A DNA stretch of 34,249 bases from Haplomitrium mnioides. Lineage: Eukaryota > Marchantiophyta > Haplomitriopsida > Calobryales. Positions 1 to 10,466 of this stretch are shown here, one piece after another (within the stretch, counting starts at the first letter, position 1; every line of letters begins with the position of its first letter). Both the position numbers and the translations under genes were made by a program. Where the stretch lies: contig JBNGIS010034687.1 of the NCBI GenBank assembly GCA_049999725.1, positions 1 through 34,249 on the forward strand, read 5' to 3'. The notes below the pieces were generated by a model, which worked only from the letters and a program-made list of their open reading frames with translations, did not search any database and had not been told where the DNA came from.

Positions 1-124
1 TCCTTTCTTTCTTTTCTTTCTTCCCTTTCTTCTCCCTCTCTCTCGTCCCCTCCTTTCCGCCTCCCTCTCTTCTTCCTTTTTCCCCCTTCTTCCCTTTCTC
101 TCACACTCCCTTCCCCTTCTCTCT
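1..124. repeat. Polypyrimidine low-complexity tract
   Basis: Almost pure C/T sequence built from TTTC, TTCCC and CTCT runs. A similar tract lies at about 25425-25490, and in both places it is followed by GC-rich, tandemly repeated, purine-rich DNA. I therefore read it as the 5' part of the R element family rather than an isolated microsatellite. Nothing codes here. Confidence 0.85.
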
Positions 125-220
125 GGCATGTAGTAGAGAAGGCAAGGCAAGGCGAGCAGGAGCTGGCGAGCACGAGAAGGCAATGGACAGCGAGCAGCGA
201 GCGAGGAATCGCGCAGGGGG

Positions 221-384
221 AGCTTCTGCGAGGGAGCAATTGTGCAAGGGCAGGAATTGTGCAAGGGGAGCCTTGCGCAGAGGCCTCAACCGCACCATGG
301 GGAGCTTCTGCGAGGGAGCAATTGCGCAGGGGCAGGAATTGCACAAGGGGAGCCTTGTGCATAGGCCTCAACCGCACCAGAGAG
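221..384 (+). repeat. 82-bp tandem repeat, two copies
   Basis: The unit beginning AGCTTCTGCGAGGGAGCAAT occurs at 221 and again at 303. The two copies differ at only a few positions (for example GTGCAA against GCGCAG). A degraded third start follows at about 384-430. Overlapping open frames here reflect the repeat and not a protein gene. Confidence 0.85.
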
Positions 385-533
385 AGCCCCAACAGAGAAT
401 TGCATAGGGAAGCCATTGCGCAGGGGCATTTGCGTAGAAGCAATCACAGGAGAGCATGCTTAGGAAGACAGGAAATCATCAAGGGCAAGAAAATTCGCTG
501 GGAAGGAGAGGGACTAGTCAATTTTGACTAGGA

Positions 534-1205
534 TTGCGTTGGAGATCGTTTGACGAGGAGGAATCAATCAGCAGGGAAGGGAGACAATTCCTGGATAGGC
601 AAGTTCGATGGAGGAGAAGGCAATTCAAATCAAGAGAGGAGGCAAATTCAATTCAAGGAGACAATTCGATCTGGGGAGGCGGAGATACAATCGAGGAGAG
701 GGAGGCAGGTGGATTGCAAGGAAGGATTTTGCCAGGCAGATCGCGGGGGGAAAAATTTGATTGCAGTAGAAGGAGTGAATTCGGAGGTTGCGCTTCGAAG
801 GTGTGCACGCGGAGTACATTTTTTGAGGCACATTTCAAAGGTTTGATTGGAGGTGTACTCGGTGTGAATTTTGGAGGTGTGCTTCAGTTCGGAGACGATT
901 TACGAGCAATCATGGTTGCACATGTGAAAAGGCATGGTAGACATGGAAAGCCTGTTACTACCAAGTGGAAGCCTATTTACGATTGGCTGATATCTCTGAA
1001 TCAAACAGAGTTGGTTAAGGCTAATCAAATGTCAGAATTCCTCGAACATCACATTGGTGTTAAAGAGGAGCTCCTTGGAGGTCATTCAAACGATCATGTG
1101 CACAACTACGTCCAGAAATACCATGTCCGGATGTTGGGAGACCACAGGAAAGACACTATATATCAAAACACCATTTCAGAAAGACACCATGCAAGCGTCT
1201 GCTAG
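534..1205 (+). pseudogene. 223-codon open frame, second half gene-like, unidentified
   Basis: The frame is open from 534 to 1205. Its first half is translated purine-rich repeat and is unlikely to be protein. From about 911 the composition becomes protein-like: a basic start (VKRHGRHGKPVTTKW), then alternating hydrophobic and charged segments such as YDWLISLNQTELVKANQMSE and GVKEELLGGHSNDH. I do not recognise the family. The stretch lies inside R copy 1 and is followed, after disrupted sequence, by two further gene-like frames (1497-1730 and 1744-1965). One reading is a captured and decayed host transcript of which this is the first piece. It could also be a chance open frame in GC-rich DNA. 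Confidence 0.35.
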
Positions 1206-1496
1206 ATCATAGAAGGAATTTTCCTAGAGTTCAATAGCCAGCTGCTGTTGGCAGAAAGGGAAAGCAGAAAAGACGGGCCGGATTGCATAATGGGACAATG
1301 CAGAATGTCGCGTGAGCTCTAAATAAGCATCACCAAAGCTCGAATGGGAATGTGTTGTGGAAGGAAGAAGCGAGCATTCCAACAAACCTATGCCCCAACA
1401 ACTGCAGTGGGAGAAGGGGGAGAGAGTCATTACAGGCATGGTCTTTCAAGGCTGTCGCTGTAGGTACATCTGCTTTAGTTGAGGGGATGAAAAGAA

Positions 1497-1730
1497 ATGC
1501 CATTAAACTCCTTCAAGAACGAGACTAGGGCGGAAATTCTGGATCTGGTGCTGTTCAACCAAGGGATGTTGGAAGACATGGGCGACGGTGGACTTCGTAT
1601 GCCAAAGGTTGGAATTCCTTGGGCAACTAGTTTCAAAGACCTATTGCTTGGCTACACTAGCCAGCCTTCCGCTCTTGGATACCCAGTTGGTGTGCATACA
1701 CATCTAGTGTTGCTCTTAATCAATCAATAG
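1497..1730 (+). pseudogene. Unidentified 77-codon gene-like fragment in R copy 1
   Basis: This open frame contains LDLVLFNQGMLEDMGDGG and a Gly/Pro-rich tail. It ends 13 bases before the WD40-like frame begins. No family is recognised. Its position between the 911-1205 and 1744-1965 segments suggests it belongs to the same captured sequence, with frameshifts between pieces. A chance open frame remains possible. Confidence 0.3.
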
Positions 1731-1743
1731 GAGGGGTAGATGA

Positions 1744-1965
1744 GTTCAAAAGGTGCTGGATTTAAGATTCCATCCAGATGGCTTGCCTCAGCTAGTTTGC
1801 AGCTCCAATGCAGCCCCCAATGAACTCCTCCTGTATAACTTAGTGAATGGGCATGCCAGAGAGCTAAATGGATATAATAGCCAGATTCAAGCTGTGGGGT
1901 TTGCATTAGGAGGAGAACGTATTGTGTCATGTGGTGCTAATGTGGTGCTAATGTGGTACAGGTGA
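1744..1965 (+). pseudogene. WD40-repeat-like protein fragment
   Basis: Read from 1744 to the stop at 1963-1965, the frame gives a segment with WD40 spacing: VLDLRFHPDG, then NELLLYNLVNGHARELNGYN, then IQAVGFALGGERIVSCGANV and a terminal LMW. This corresponds to roughly one and a half blades (GH ... L.G ... I.AV.F ... IVS.GA..V..W). WD40 proteins form beta-propeller scaffolds, and a normal one has about seven such blades, so this is a fragment. A stop (TGA, 1741-1743) lies just before it, and near its end GTGGTGCTAAT is duplicated in tandem. The segment sits inside R copy 1, so it is probably a captured host gene piece. I cannot assign a specific WD40 subfamily. Confidence 0.5.
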
Positions 1966-3180
1966 TGATGTCATGATGGAAGCTGAGAATCTGGCTTGTC
2001 TGAGGGATACTCAAACACCTCTCTTCGGTGGTGAAAATCCTTACCTCCATTCGTGAGATTTCTCCATTATCACTCCTAAGAAGAGGGAATCGGTGTGCAG
2101 AGGAATGATTCGCAAGAAGGTCACAAGGATTGAATCGGAAGACAATTGAAGACAAGAAAGCAAGAAGAATTGATCGTGAGAGAGCTGGCTTGAGTCAACA
2201 AGGAACAGAACGAGCAAGGGGAGAGTGAGGCACGCAATGAGGAATGCAATTCAATCCATAGAAGAACAATGGGGTTGTGGTTCTTACATCGAGGAGAGGA
2301 ACAAGAAAGTACAAATGAACTAATTAACTAAGTTAAACAAAGGACAATTGAAACAAAGAGCTAACTAAGAAAGGAAGGAACAAATGACTAAAAAGCTACT
2401 TTATGGGGGTTCAACAACCACTAAACTTAGATGAGTAAATATGTATGGCCAAATGCTTGGGAGAGTACTCTAGGTTGGGCTCAAACTGAAATTAGTAATT
2501 AAATTAGCTAAGGAAGTTTATAAGTATGCTAAAGGTGAGTAGCCTTCGTGTACAACTTTTATTTTTGTTAGTTGCAGCTAAAGATAAGAGTAAGTTAGCG
2601 GGGGTAAAGGGCAAACAATCTATGGGGGCTCAAAGGGTATGCACGGGATCTATGTGGGGGATATAGGCTCCTCAAAGGCTCATTTTAGGGGATTCACTTC
2701 GAGGTCGTGATAAGAAGGCATAAGAGGTGCGACACAGAGGAGGAGAGTAACAACGAAGGAAGGCTATCATGCGAGGAGGACTGGAGGCGTTGCGGCTGAA
2801 GATGAGGGGCTAAAAAATTAGGTGGACTATGGTGATGGGGCTGGTGCTAGGGTACTCGCGGAGGGCATACAGATGGACCATTTTTTGGAGGTGCGGTCAG
2901 AGCTAAGATCAATATCTCAATGAACTCAAAGGATTGGCCACTTTCTTCGAGGCACTACGGTGGGAGGTACCAGTGGTTGTAGTCTTTTTTGTATCTCTGT
3001 GTCACTATCTGTATTGCCAGAATCTACTCCATAGCACAGGAGTAAGCTGTAGATTAAGTTCAAAGTGAATCCAGTGCGCATTGGGAGGTGCATTGTGTGT
3101 TAATTTATGCTAAAGAAACACTAGTTTGGAGTTCGGGCTGGACACAGTATGCTTGGGCGATTCTGTCGCAGAATTTGACG
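1966..3180. other. Non-coding, purine-rich interior of R copy 1
   Basis: There is no open frame of note and no recognisable domain. Composition is GA-rich, moving to AT-rich around 2300-2550. A short stretch at about 2868-2895 (GGACCAT...TTTGGAGGTG) matches about 28121-28145 in the second R copy, so family-level homology probably begins near here. Confidence 0.5.
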
Positions 3181-3204
3181 GGTGTGTGGGGAGTGGAGTG
3201 AGGG

Positions 3205-3735
3205 CTAGTAGCTAGGAAGGTTGTCTTCTAGAGGTGGAAGTTAAATAAAACTTCTTCCGAGTCTAAGGAAGTAAATTTAGGGCTTCTAGCGATGGAAGTT
3301 GAAAATTATCTGAATATGGGTGCATGTGTGGGAGTTTGTTGTAGGTGTGCTAGTGAGTGAGTAGAACTGCTGTGTGTGCTCAGGGCTAGCAGGCCTAAGT
3401 GTGATGTTTGTAAATGTTATGATATATTATTTGATTGCATTGAGTTATTCGGAAGAGCGAGTGTTGACTGTGGGTGTGTGAGTGTGTGTGCGAAACATTG
3501 TGGCTATAAGTGGTTCACTCAAGTAATAAAATCCATTCTATGATAGGCTGTGATTATTTCAGAAGAGTGTGGTAAACATCCCAAACGTGGTAGAGTCATT
3601 CCAGAGTGTGTAAAGAGGAGTTAGGGTCATTTCGGTGCAAAGCTCCTCCTATAAAAGGTCTCAAAACAGGAAATCAGCCTTAAGTCGGTGCAATTTGGTA
3701 GAAAAGAAGATAAGACACTAACCTTAGAGCTGACA
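3205..3735 (+). repeat. Conserved 3' block of R element (copy 1)
   Basis: This matches 28375-29212, including GAGGTGGAAGTTAAA, a CTTCCGAG...GGAAGTAAATT stretch and the final segment with TATAAAAGGTCT. In this copy the block ends AGAGCTGACA at 3735. The TATAAAA at about 3651, some 85 bases before the end, resembles an LTR promoter placed close to the 3' edge. That is suggestive only, because no second LTR of the same element was found. Confidence 0.65.
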
Positions 3736-3743
3736 ATAAAAGC

Positions 3744-4510
3744 TATTGGCTTTTGTAAAAAGTAGCAACAAAGTCCTTGCTGGCATGGAAGTTCCTTTTT
3801 GACTTATTTGGATTCTATACAAGTTTTCTTCAATCGTAAGTTTCAGCACTCCATGCACGTAGGCTTCAACAGCCTCTACGCATATGGGCTTTAGTAGTCC
3901 ATGCACACATGGGCTTTAGCAAACCAAATGTGCATGGACTTTAGCCGTTTATGCACATCTAGGATTTAGTAGTCCATGCACGCATGAGCTTCAAGAGCCT
4001 ATTCACACAAGGGCTTGAACAATCCATGTGCGCATACACCTTAGAGTTCTAGTTCAAAGTTCCTACATGCAAGAGCTAAAGCATTCCACGCACGTATAAG
4101 CTTCAACATTTCAAGTGCATGTGAGCTTTTACAGTTCTTGTGTGCATAAGCTTTAAGACTACAGTTCCAAGTCCTTACATGTGTAACCTTTAAGACTACT
4201 GTTCAAAGTCCTTGCGTGCTTAAGCGCAATTTTTTTATTGAATATGTTTCTAATAAATTTTGAATTTTTTGGTCAATTTTTGAAATTAAAAATATCATTG
4301 TTAAACTTAAAAATACTTAACAACAATTTTCTTGTAAGTTTAGTATATATTTTGTTTGGTGATACTCATACTTTTTAAAGAAATTTTGATAAATTTTTAA
4401 TAAAAAGATTTTTTTTAATACAATATGTACATGAAATAAGAAATTTGGATGTAAAAAATTATATTTTTTACAAAAGCAAATATTACTAGCATCGGTTTGG
4501 TTAATTTTTT
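3744..4510 (+). repeat. Non-coding tail of the methyltransferase element family (partial second copy)
   Basis: This block is collinear with 30087-30820. It opens with AGCAACAAAGTC, continues with CTGGCATG and a pyrimidine-rich line, then a run of short repeats with a CATGCRCGCATG core, then an AT-rich segment, and ends at ATTACTAGCATC. At 30 kb the block lies just downstream of a ParB-methyltransferase pseudogene. Here that gene is absent and the R element ends only 8 bases upstream. It is therefore a truncated relic of the same family. Confidence 0.7.
3845..4215 (+). repeat. Degenerate 25-30 bp tandem repeat with a palindromic CATGC-GCATG core
   Basis: Roughly a dozen units of the form AGTCCATGCACGCATGGGCTTTAGT, split here as AGTCCATGCACGC and ATGGGCTTTAGT. 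Spacing is irregular and divergence strong, and later units switch to variants such as AAGCTTCAACATT. The core is nearly self-complementary. It is related to the motif scattered through 12.6-16.3, 22.4-22.6, 23.4, 24.6 and 30.2-30.5 kb. Confidence 0.7.
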
Positions 4511-4551
4511 ATTGGAAAAATGAAATAGGAACTCAATAGCGGTTGTTGAGG

Positions 4552-4567
4552 AAGAGAGAGAGAGAGA
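4552..4567. repeat. (GA)n microsatellite
   Basis: A short perfect GA run lies between the AT-rich tail of the preceding block and the start of the 2.7-kb repeat. Confidence 0.8.
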
Positions 4568-4626
4568 ATTAGGTGTTACTCCACCTTATGTAATGAAGTG
4601 CTTTCTATCTCATTGTTGCTTCCGTA

Positions 4627-7276
4627 GGCAGCAGATTGAGTAATCTGTGAAGAGCTAGCTACCATCAAATTGTCTATGTTCTGAGTTCATGTGCTGCCAT
4701 TGTGAGGCTATAAGTGGAGCCCATGTGTCAGTAAAGAGTGCAGATTAAGGTGACTTGAAAGCCCGACAAGAAGAAGGTAACAGCTTTTGCCTTCCCCTTC
4801 TTGTTCTTGAAAATCCTATTAGAACAGAAAAGGTACAAAAAACTGGTATAGGAAGAGATGGTAAAATGGAGGTCTGGGACACAGTGTCTCTCATCGATAG
4901 TCCATTCTTTTCAGAGAGATTTTTTACCAAAACATGGCGAGGTGTGGAGTAGGTTGAAGTACTAGAAAAGGATTCATGAGGAGCAGCTAATTTATTCGCA
5001 GCTGCATGTTTGGATTTTTGGCAAGAAGACAAAGTAAGCATTCGAAGGAAACATATCGGGTCTCATCCGTCACTTGGATTCTGGGTTAAGTGTGAAGAAA
5101 GATGTTAGACAAGGCAATGGTTATTGAGCCAGGGGGGCTGATTGTCGACTTGAGCATAAGCAAAGCTCGGTTTATAGAGAGGGTTTGTATTTGCTCAAGA
5201 GAATCTTCCGTCAAGCACAAACAAGAGCCATATATCAAGGGGGTAATTATGGTTGCATATGTTGGGTCTATCGGGTTTTCTGGTCTATTAATTCGTCAAG
5301 TATGGCAAGGTTGGGTCGTATATCTCGATCAAGATTTTCCTGCGCATAGTAGCAAGAAAAGTGCGTAGTGCTGCTCTGGTTCGACACTTGAGCGAACCCT
5401 CGTAGAGGATTAAAGAGCAGGAGGCTCTTCACAGAAATCGCCAAGATATTATTATAAGGATTTGAAGAAGTGTGTACCAGCTGGAGAACAAGATACAAAA
5501 CTGGAAAGGGAGCCAGATTTTGTCAAGGGGCAACACATGTTTTGAGAAGAGGCCTTGCGTTGAGGACAAAAAAGACAAGAAAATTAGTGAGAAGCAATCT
5601 GCTTATCAGACAAAAGGAAGTCAAGAGGAGGTCCGCTTAATGTTATGTCAAGGTCTATTGCAAAGGAAATGTGATGGTGTAAAGCCCAACGATGTGTATG
5701 GTGTTGTTGCTCAAGACTGCATGGAGTAAAGGGATAGGTCAAATTGTGTTTTGGTTTAGCAGAGGCTGGTGGAGGTAGTTATGTAGGTAAGGTTGTTGGA
5801 TTGCTCTAGATTGAGGAGCAGGTCTTCTTGGGGAATTGTTGGGCTGGTCATAGTAAAAAAAACCCTTCTTGTGGTGATCTTTTATAAATCGACGACGGAT
5901 GGAAAGGGATGCAGATTATTGTTGGTTGGGATTTCATGAGAAGGCAGAATCCTGGCGAAGGGCATTTCTGTTGTGCGAGGGGATTTTGAAGGTTGCATTG
6001 TTTTCCGAATCACTATGGCATGGTAATGTTCCAGAAAGGAGACATAATAGTCTGCGTAGGGGGATGTAAGGAAAGCATCACTTTAGGAAGTGTTCCTCCT
6101 ATTAAGTTTGATGGGAATATCTGCAAGGTGTTGAATTTGGAAAATATGGGAGGTTCTAGAAGATTCCGGTAGAAAACATGGAAAACAGAGCTTGAAGGGA
6201 TCTTGAATTTGCTAAGAGAACCTGCCAGCGGAAGAACTTTTGGAAAGTGTAAGTCCCAGTTTACCAAATAGATTGTTGTATAGCTGTGAATGACCCAGAT
6301 AAGTATTCAGGTGGAGGAGATGTGTACATACCTATATGCAAGCAACCTAGGCTTTTGTTAGGGGATAGAGAACTCTGTTTTGGTACTCAAAGTTTGACGA
6401 AGGTGGAGGTGTGAAGACTACTGAGTCACATGGATGGGTTAGTACTAGCAGGTTGAGCATGTAAGGATCTTGCAAATTCTGTTAAAGGCTGAAATTGGAG
6501 AGGCTGGAAATCTGTGTTTCCATAGAGGGGTAGAATTCTGAGGTTGGACGTGTGTTAGCTGCAATATGGAGGAGAGATAGAGTTTCTATTCAAAGATTCC
6601 ATTGATGGTGAAGAGCTGGAGGCTGGTTATTTCTGTGTTGGTAGTTTATATGGTGTGTATGTGGCGTAGGGACTGGCCAAGACATTAAGGAGATTAGAAA
6701 ACTTAAATCAAGGATTTGGCAAGCCTCCAATTATGGGTTTGTTTTGTTGGCTGAAGTGAAGGGCTTATCTTCTCAGCCCTTGGATGCGCTATTTTGTATA
6801 CCTGGAATTATGTATCCATTTCAGATTTATGCTATTTGTACCTCCCAATTTCTGGATGTAATGCCTCAGTCCATTGGTTATTGCCGGTTAGCCAAGTATG
6901 CTCCAAGATAGAAGGAAGGTTCCTTTCAGTCTGATATTCCCAGAGCTGGCTTTGCTTTAGTTTAGTTAGAATGTGACTGAGAAAGTAATATGGAAATCGA
7001 TACCTTGTCCTACTTCCATTCCCTTCCCATTTTATTCCCAAAATTCTTCTCATCCTTTTTCCCTTCCAATCCAGATTCGCATGACTACTTTAATGTCCCT
7101 CCCCCTTCATCCCAATACATCTAGAGTTGAGAATTAGGTGCTATGTTAGGCATCCCTCCCCTGTTTGTCAGCATAGCACAGAGGCCAGGATAATGGGGGG
7201 TAGAGCAAGAGAGACTAGGTCAGAGTACAATAGAGCACAACCAGCTTTGGCCCCCACAGCGCTGGCCTTTTGTAGC
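4627..7276 (+). repeat. 2.7-kb direct repeat, copy A
   Basis: The repeat starts near GGCAGCAGATTGAGTAA (4627; again at 7490) and ends near AACCAGCT-TGGCCCCCACA (about 7240-7260; again about 10270-10290). It is collinear with copy B throughout, with many substitutions and small indels. All frames are broken by stops. Short protein-like stretches appear around 5900-6260 (for example IIVGWDFMRRQNP, FQKGDIIVCVGG), but no domain can be named. It could be a decayed transposon body or a very long LTR: copy B is followed within 200 bases by a TATA box and a tRNA primer site, whereas copy A is not. Confidence 0.75.
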
Positions 7277-7489
7277 AGTGATGTCGTTCCCCGACCAAAC
7301 TTTTGGGGTTCCCTNNNNNNNNNNTTCAATTTGTTTTTCTTCTCTTCATGTTTGTTTCATTTTTCGTGTGTTCAATTTTTTTTCTGTGTGCTGTTTTGTA
7401 TTCCTTTGTTTTGTTACATAGCCAGCCCTCAACAAAAGGAGAACATTCTGTGAGCAAGGGGTGCTACGGGAGGATTTGTTGCATTCAAA
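7277..7489. other. Spacer between repeat copies, with a 10-N gap (7315-7324)
   Basis: A T-rich spacer of about 200 bases that contains ten unknown bases. Nothing codes here; the apparent frames across the N run are artefacts. Confidence 0.8.
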
Positions 7490-10305
7490 GGCAGCAGATT
7501 GAGTAAGCTCTGTGAAGAGTTTGGAGGGAGAAAAAGGAGCCAGCTAACATCAAATTGTCTATGTCCTGAGTTCAGGTGCTACCATTGTGAAGCTGCTAAT
7601 AGAGCCCATCTGTCAGTGAAGAGTGCAGATTAAGGTGACTTGGAAGCGTGACAAGAAGAGGTAACAGTTTTTGCCCTCCCCTTCTTGCTCTTGGAAATCC
7701 TGTTAGAACAAAAAAGATACAAAAAAGTGTTACAAAAAGAGAAGGTAAAAACGAGGTCTGAGAGATAGGGCCTCTCATCGATAACCCCTGCAATATTATT
7801 CTTTTCAGAGAGATTTTTTACTAGAACATAGCAAGGTGTGGAGTAGGCTGAAGTACTGGAAAAGGATTCGTGAGGAGCGGCTAATTTGTTCGCAGCTACA
7901 TGTTTCGATCTTTGGCAAGAAGAAAAAGTGAGCAGGAGCAAGTATTTGAAGGAAGCATAGCGGGTCTCATCCATCACTTGCATTCTGGTCTAATTGTGAA
8001 GAAAGATGTTAGACAAGGCGATGGTTGCCAAGCCAAGAGGGGGCTGATTGTTGACTTCCAGCATAAGAAAAGCTGGGTTTAAAGACAAGGTTTGTATTTG
8101 CTCAAGAGAATCTTGCGTCAAGCACAGACAACACCCATCTATCGAGGGGGGTAATTATGGTTGCACATGTTGGGTTGATCGGGTTTTCTGGTCTATTAAT
8201 TTGTCAAGTATGGTAATGTTGGGTTGTATATTTTGATCAAGATTTCAGTGCGCAAAGTACCAAGAAAAGTGTGTAGTGCTGCCCTAGTTGGTTGCGCATC
8301 ATGTCAGCACTTGAGCAAGCCCCTATAGAGGATTAAAGAGCAGAAGGCTCTTCACAGAAGTTGCCAGTATGTTATTGTGAGGATTGGAAGAAGTGTGTAC
8401 CAATTAGAGAAGAAGATACAAAACTAGAAAGGGAGCCAGATTTTGTCAAGGTGCAGCAAATATTTTGAGAAGAGGCCTTGCATTGAGGACAAAAAAGACA
8501 AGAAATTTTATGAGAAGCAGTTTTCTCATCAAACAAAATGAAGTCAAGAGGAGGTCTGCTTATTGTTCTGTCAAGGTCTATTGCAAAGGAAATGTGACGG
8601 TGTAAAGCCCAATGATGTGTATGGTGTTGCTGCTCAAGACTACATGGAGTAAAGGTAGAGGTCAAATTGTGTTTTGGTTTAGTGGAGGCTGGCGGAGGTA
8701 GTTATATAGAGTGTAAGGTTGTTGGATTGCTCCAGATTGCGGGAGAGGTCTTCTTGGAGGATTGTTGGGTTGGTCATAGTAAAAAACAAACCCTTCTTGT
8801 TGATCTTTTATAAATAGGTGACAGATAGAAAGGGCTACAGATTATTGTTGGTTGGGATTTCATGAGAAAGCAAAATCTTGGCAAATGGTATTTCTATTGT
8901 GTGAGGGGGTTTTGAAGGTTGCCTTGTTTTCCAAATCACTATGGCATAGTAAAGTGCTAGAAAGGAGACATAATAGTCTGCATAGGGGGATGTGTGGAAA
9001 GCATCACTTTAGGAAATGTTCTTCCTATTAAGTTTGATGGGAAATTCTGCAAGGTGTTGAATTTGGAAAATATTTAAGGATATAGAAGATTTCAGTAGAA
9101 AACATGGAAAATAGAGTTTGAAGGGATCTTAAATGTGTTGAGATAACCTGCGAGCAGAATAACTCTTGGAAATTGTAAGTCCAAGTTTATCGAATGGATT
9201 GTTGTATAGGTGTGAATGACCTCGATAAGTATTCACGTGGAGGAGATTTGTACATTCCTATATGCAAGCAACCTTTTGTTCGGGGATAGAGAACTTTGTT
9301 TTGGTACTCAGAGTTTGATGAAGAAGGTGGAGGTGTGAAGACTACTGAGTCACATTGATGGGTTAGTGCTAGTAGGTTGAGCATGTTAGGATCTTGCAAA
9401 TTCTGCCAAGGCCTGAAATTAGAGGGGCTGGAAATTTGTGTTTCCATGGAGGGTTAGAATCTTGTTATGGGGTTGGACCTCTGTTAGTTGCAGTATGGAG
9501 GAGAGATAGAGTTCTATTCAAAGATTCCATTGATGGTGAAGAGCTAGAGGCTGGTTATTTTTGTGATGGTAGTTTTTGTGGTGTGTATGTGGTGTAGGGA
9601 TTGGCCAAAACAAAAAGGAGATTAGAAAACTTAAAACAAGGATTTGGCTAGCCTCCAATTATGGGTTTGTTTTGTTAGCTGAAGTGAAAGGGCTTATCTT
9701 CTCAACCTTTGGTAGAGATTGGCAAGACAAAAAAGGAGATTAGAAAACTTAAAATAAGGATTTGGCTAGCCTTCAATTATGGGTTTGTTTTGTTAGGTGA
9801 AGTGAAGGGCTTACCTTCTCAACCCTTGGATGGTCTATTTTGTATACCTTGAATTATGTATCCATTTCAAATTTATGATATTTTTGGATGTATGCTTTAG
9901 TCTATTGGTTATTGCTGATTAGCCAAGTATGTTCCAAGATAGAAGGAAGGTTACTTCAGCCAGATATTCCTAGAGCTGGCTTTGCTTTAGTTTAGCTAGA
10001 ATGTAACTTAGAAAGTACTATGGAAATCAGTACCATATACTACTTCCATTCCCTTCCCATTTCATTCCCAAACTTCTTCTCATCTCCTTTCCCTTTCAAT
10101 CCAAATGTGCATGACTACTTTAATGTCCCTCTCCCTTCATCCCAATACATCTAGAGTTGAGAGTTAGATGTCATGTTGGGTATCCCTCCCTTGTTTCTCA
10201 ACATAACACAGAAGCCATGATAATTGCGGGTAGAGCAAGAGAGATCATATCAGAGTACAATAGAGCACAACCAGCTCTGGCCCCCACAATGTTGGCTTTC
10301 TGTAA
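7490..10305 (+). repeat. 2.8-kb direct repeat, copy B
   Basis: Second copy of the 4627-7276 sequence in the same orientation. It is slightly longer, mainly because of an internal 118-bp tandem duplication at about 9595-9832. The right end runs into CTGTAACATTAG and then a TATA box, a continuation that copy A lacks. As in copy A, no frame stays open for long and no protein family is recognised. The two copies have diverged clearly, so they are not an assembly duplication. Confidence 0.75.
9595..9832 (+). repeat. 118-bp tandem duplication inside copy B
   Basis: The segment beginning TAGGGATTGGCCAA at 9595 recurs as TAGAGATTGGCAAG at 9713. Both contain AAAAAGGAGATTAGAAAACT and ATGGGTTTGTTTTGTTAG. 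Copy A has a single version at about 6666-6790, so the duplication occurred after A and B separated. Confidence 0.85.
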
Positions 10306-10453
10306 CATTAGTATATAAAGAAGGGAAAGTACCTTGTTAGGCATCTCTTACCTTGTGGGTTTTGAAGCTTATTTGTGCGATACTTCTTTTGTTAGCTTGT
10401 ATGTGTTATAATTATGCTAATGTGTATGTATAATGTATGTGTCTAGTGATACA
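10301..10453 (+). mobile_element. LTR 3' part of a plus-strand Ty3/gypsy element
   Basis: The sequence ends in ATACA at 10453, one base before a tRNA primer site, which is where an LTR 3' end (CA) should lie. A TATATAAA box at 10312-10319 sits about 140 bases upstream of that end. TG at 10301 could be the LTR start, giving a 153-bp LTR, but copy B homology runs into this point. The LTR might therefore be much longer and include copy B. No partner LTR was identified. Confidence 0.5.
10312..10319 (+). promoter_or_regulatory. TATA box of the LTR
   Basis: TATATAAA within the inferred LTR, followed by the R-U5-like stretch and the primer site. Basis: sequence match plus position. Confidence 0.45.
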
Positions 10454-10454
10454 A

Positions 10455-10466
10455 TGGTATCAGAAC
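10455..10466 (+). promoter_or_regulatory. Primer binding site for initiator Met-tRNA
   Basis: TGGTATCAGAAC matches the usual plant retrotransposon primer site TGGTATCAGAGC at 11 of 12 bases. It is complementary to the 3' end of initiator tRNA-Met. It lies directly after the LTR end and 640 bases before gag, which fixes the orientation of this element as plus. Confidence 0.8.

Larger units (their letters stand above)
1..3735 (+). mobile_element. R-family element, copy 1 (5' end outside the window)
   Basis: This is a repeat-family member defined by comparison with a second copy at about 25370-29212. Shared parts are the leading pyrimidine tract, a GC-rich tandemly repeated 5' zone, and a 3' zone with closely matching stretches (about 3205-3310 against 28380-28485, and 3590-3735 against 29080-29212). 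Both copies end in the same AGAGCTGACA. The middles differ: this copy holds WD40-like coding sequence, the other a satellite and other coding-like sequence. No gag, pol or transposase is visible, so the element would be non-autonomous. I found no matching second LTR, primer site or target duplication, so whether it is an LTR-derived LARD-like element or another type is unresolved. Confidence 0.45.

Noticed and set aside
183-531. Several short overlapping frames at the left edge
   Set aside because: They are generated by the 82-bp tandem repeat and purine-rich composition.
3845-4215. Spaced short palindromic repeats resembling a CRISPR array
   Set aside because: Units are degenerate, spacing is irregular, unit and spacer are not distinct, and the context is plant retrotransposon DNA without cas genes.
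4745-5041. Minus-strand open frames in both copies A and B (4745-5041 and 7630-7983) with similar peptides
   Set aside because: The similarity follows from the DNA repeat; the copies differ by an insertion (NIAGVIDER) and small frame changes, and no family is recognisable.
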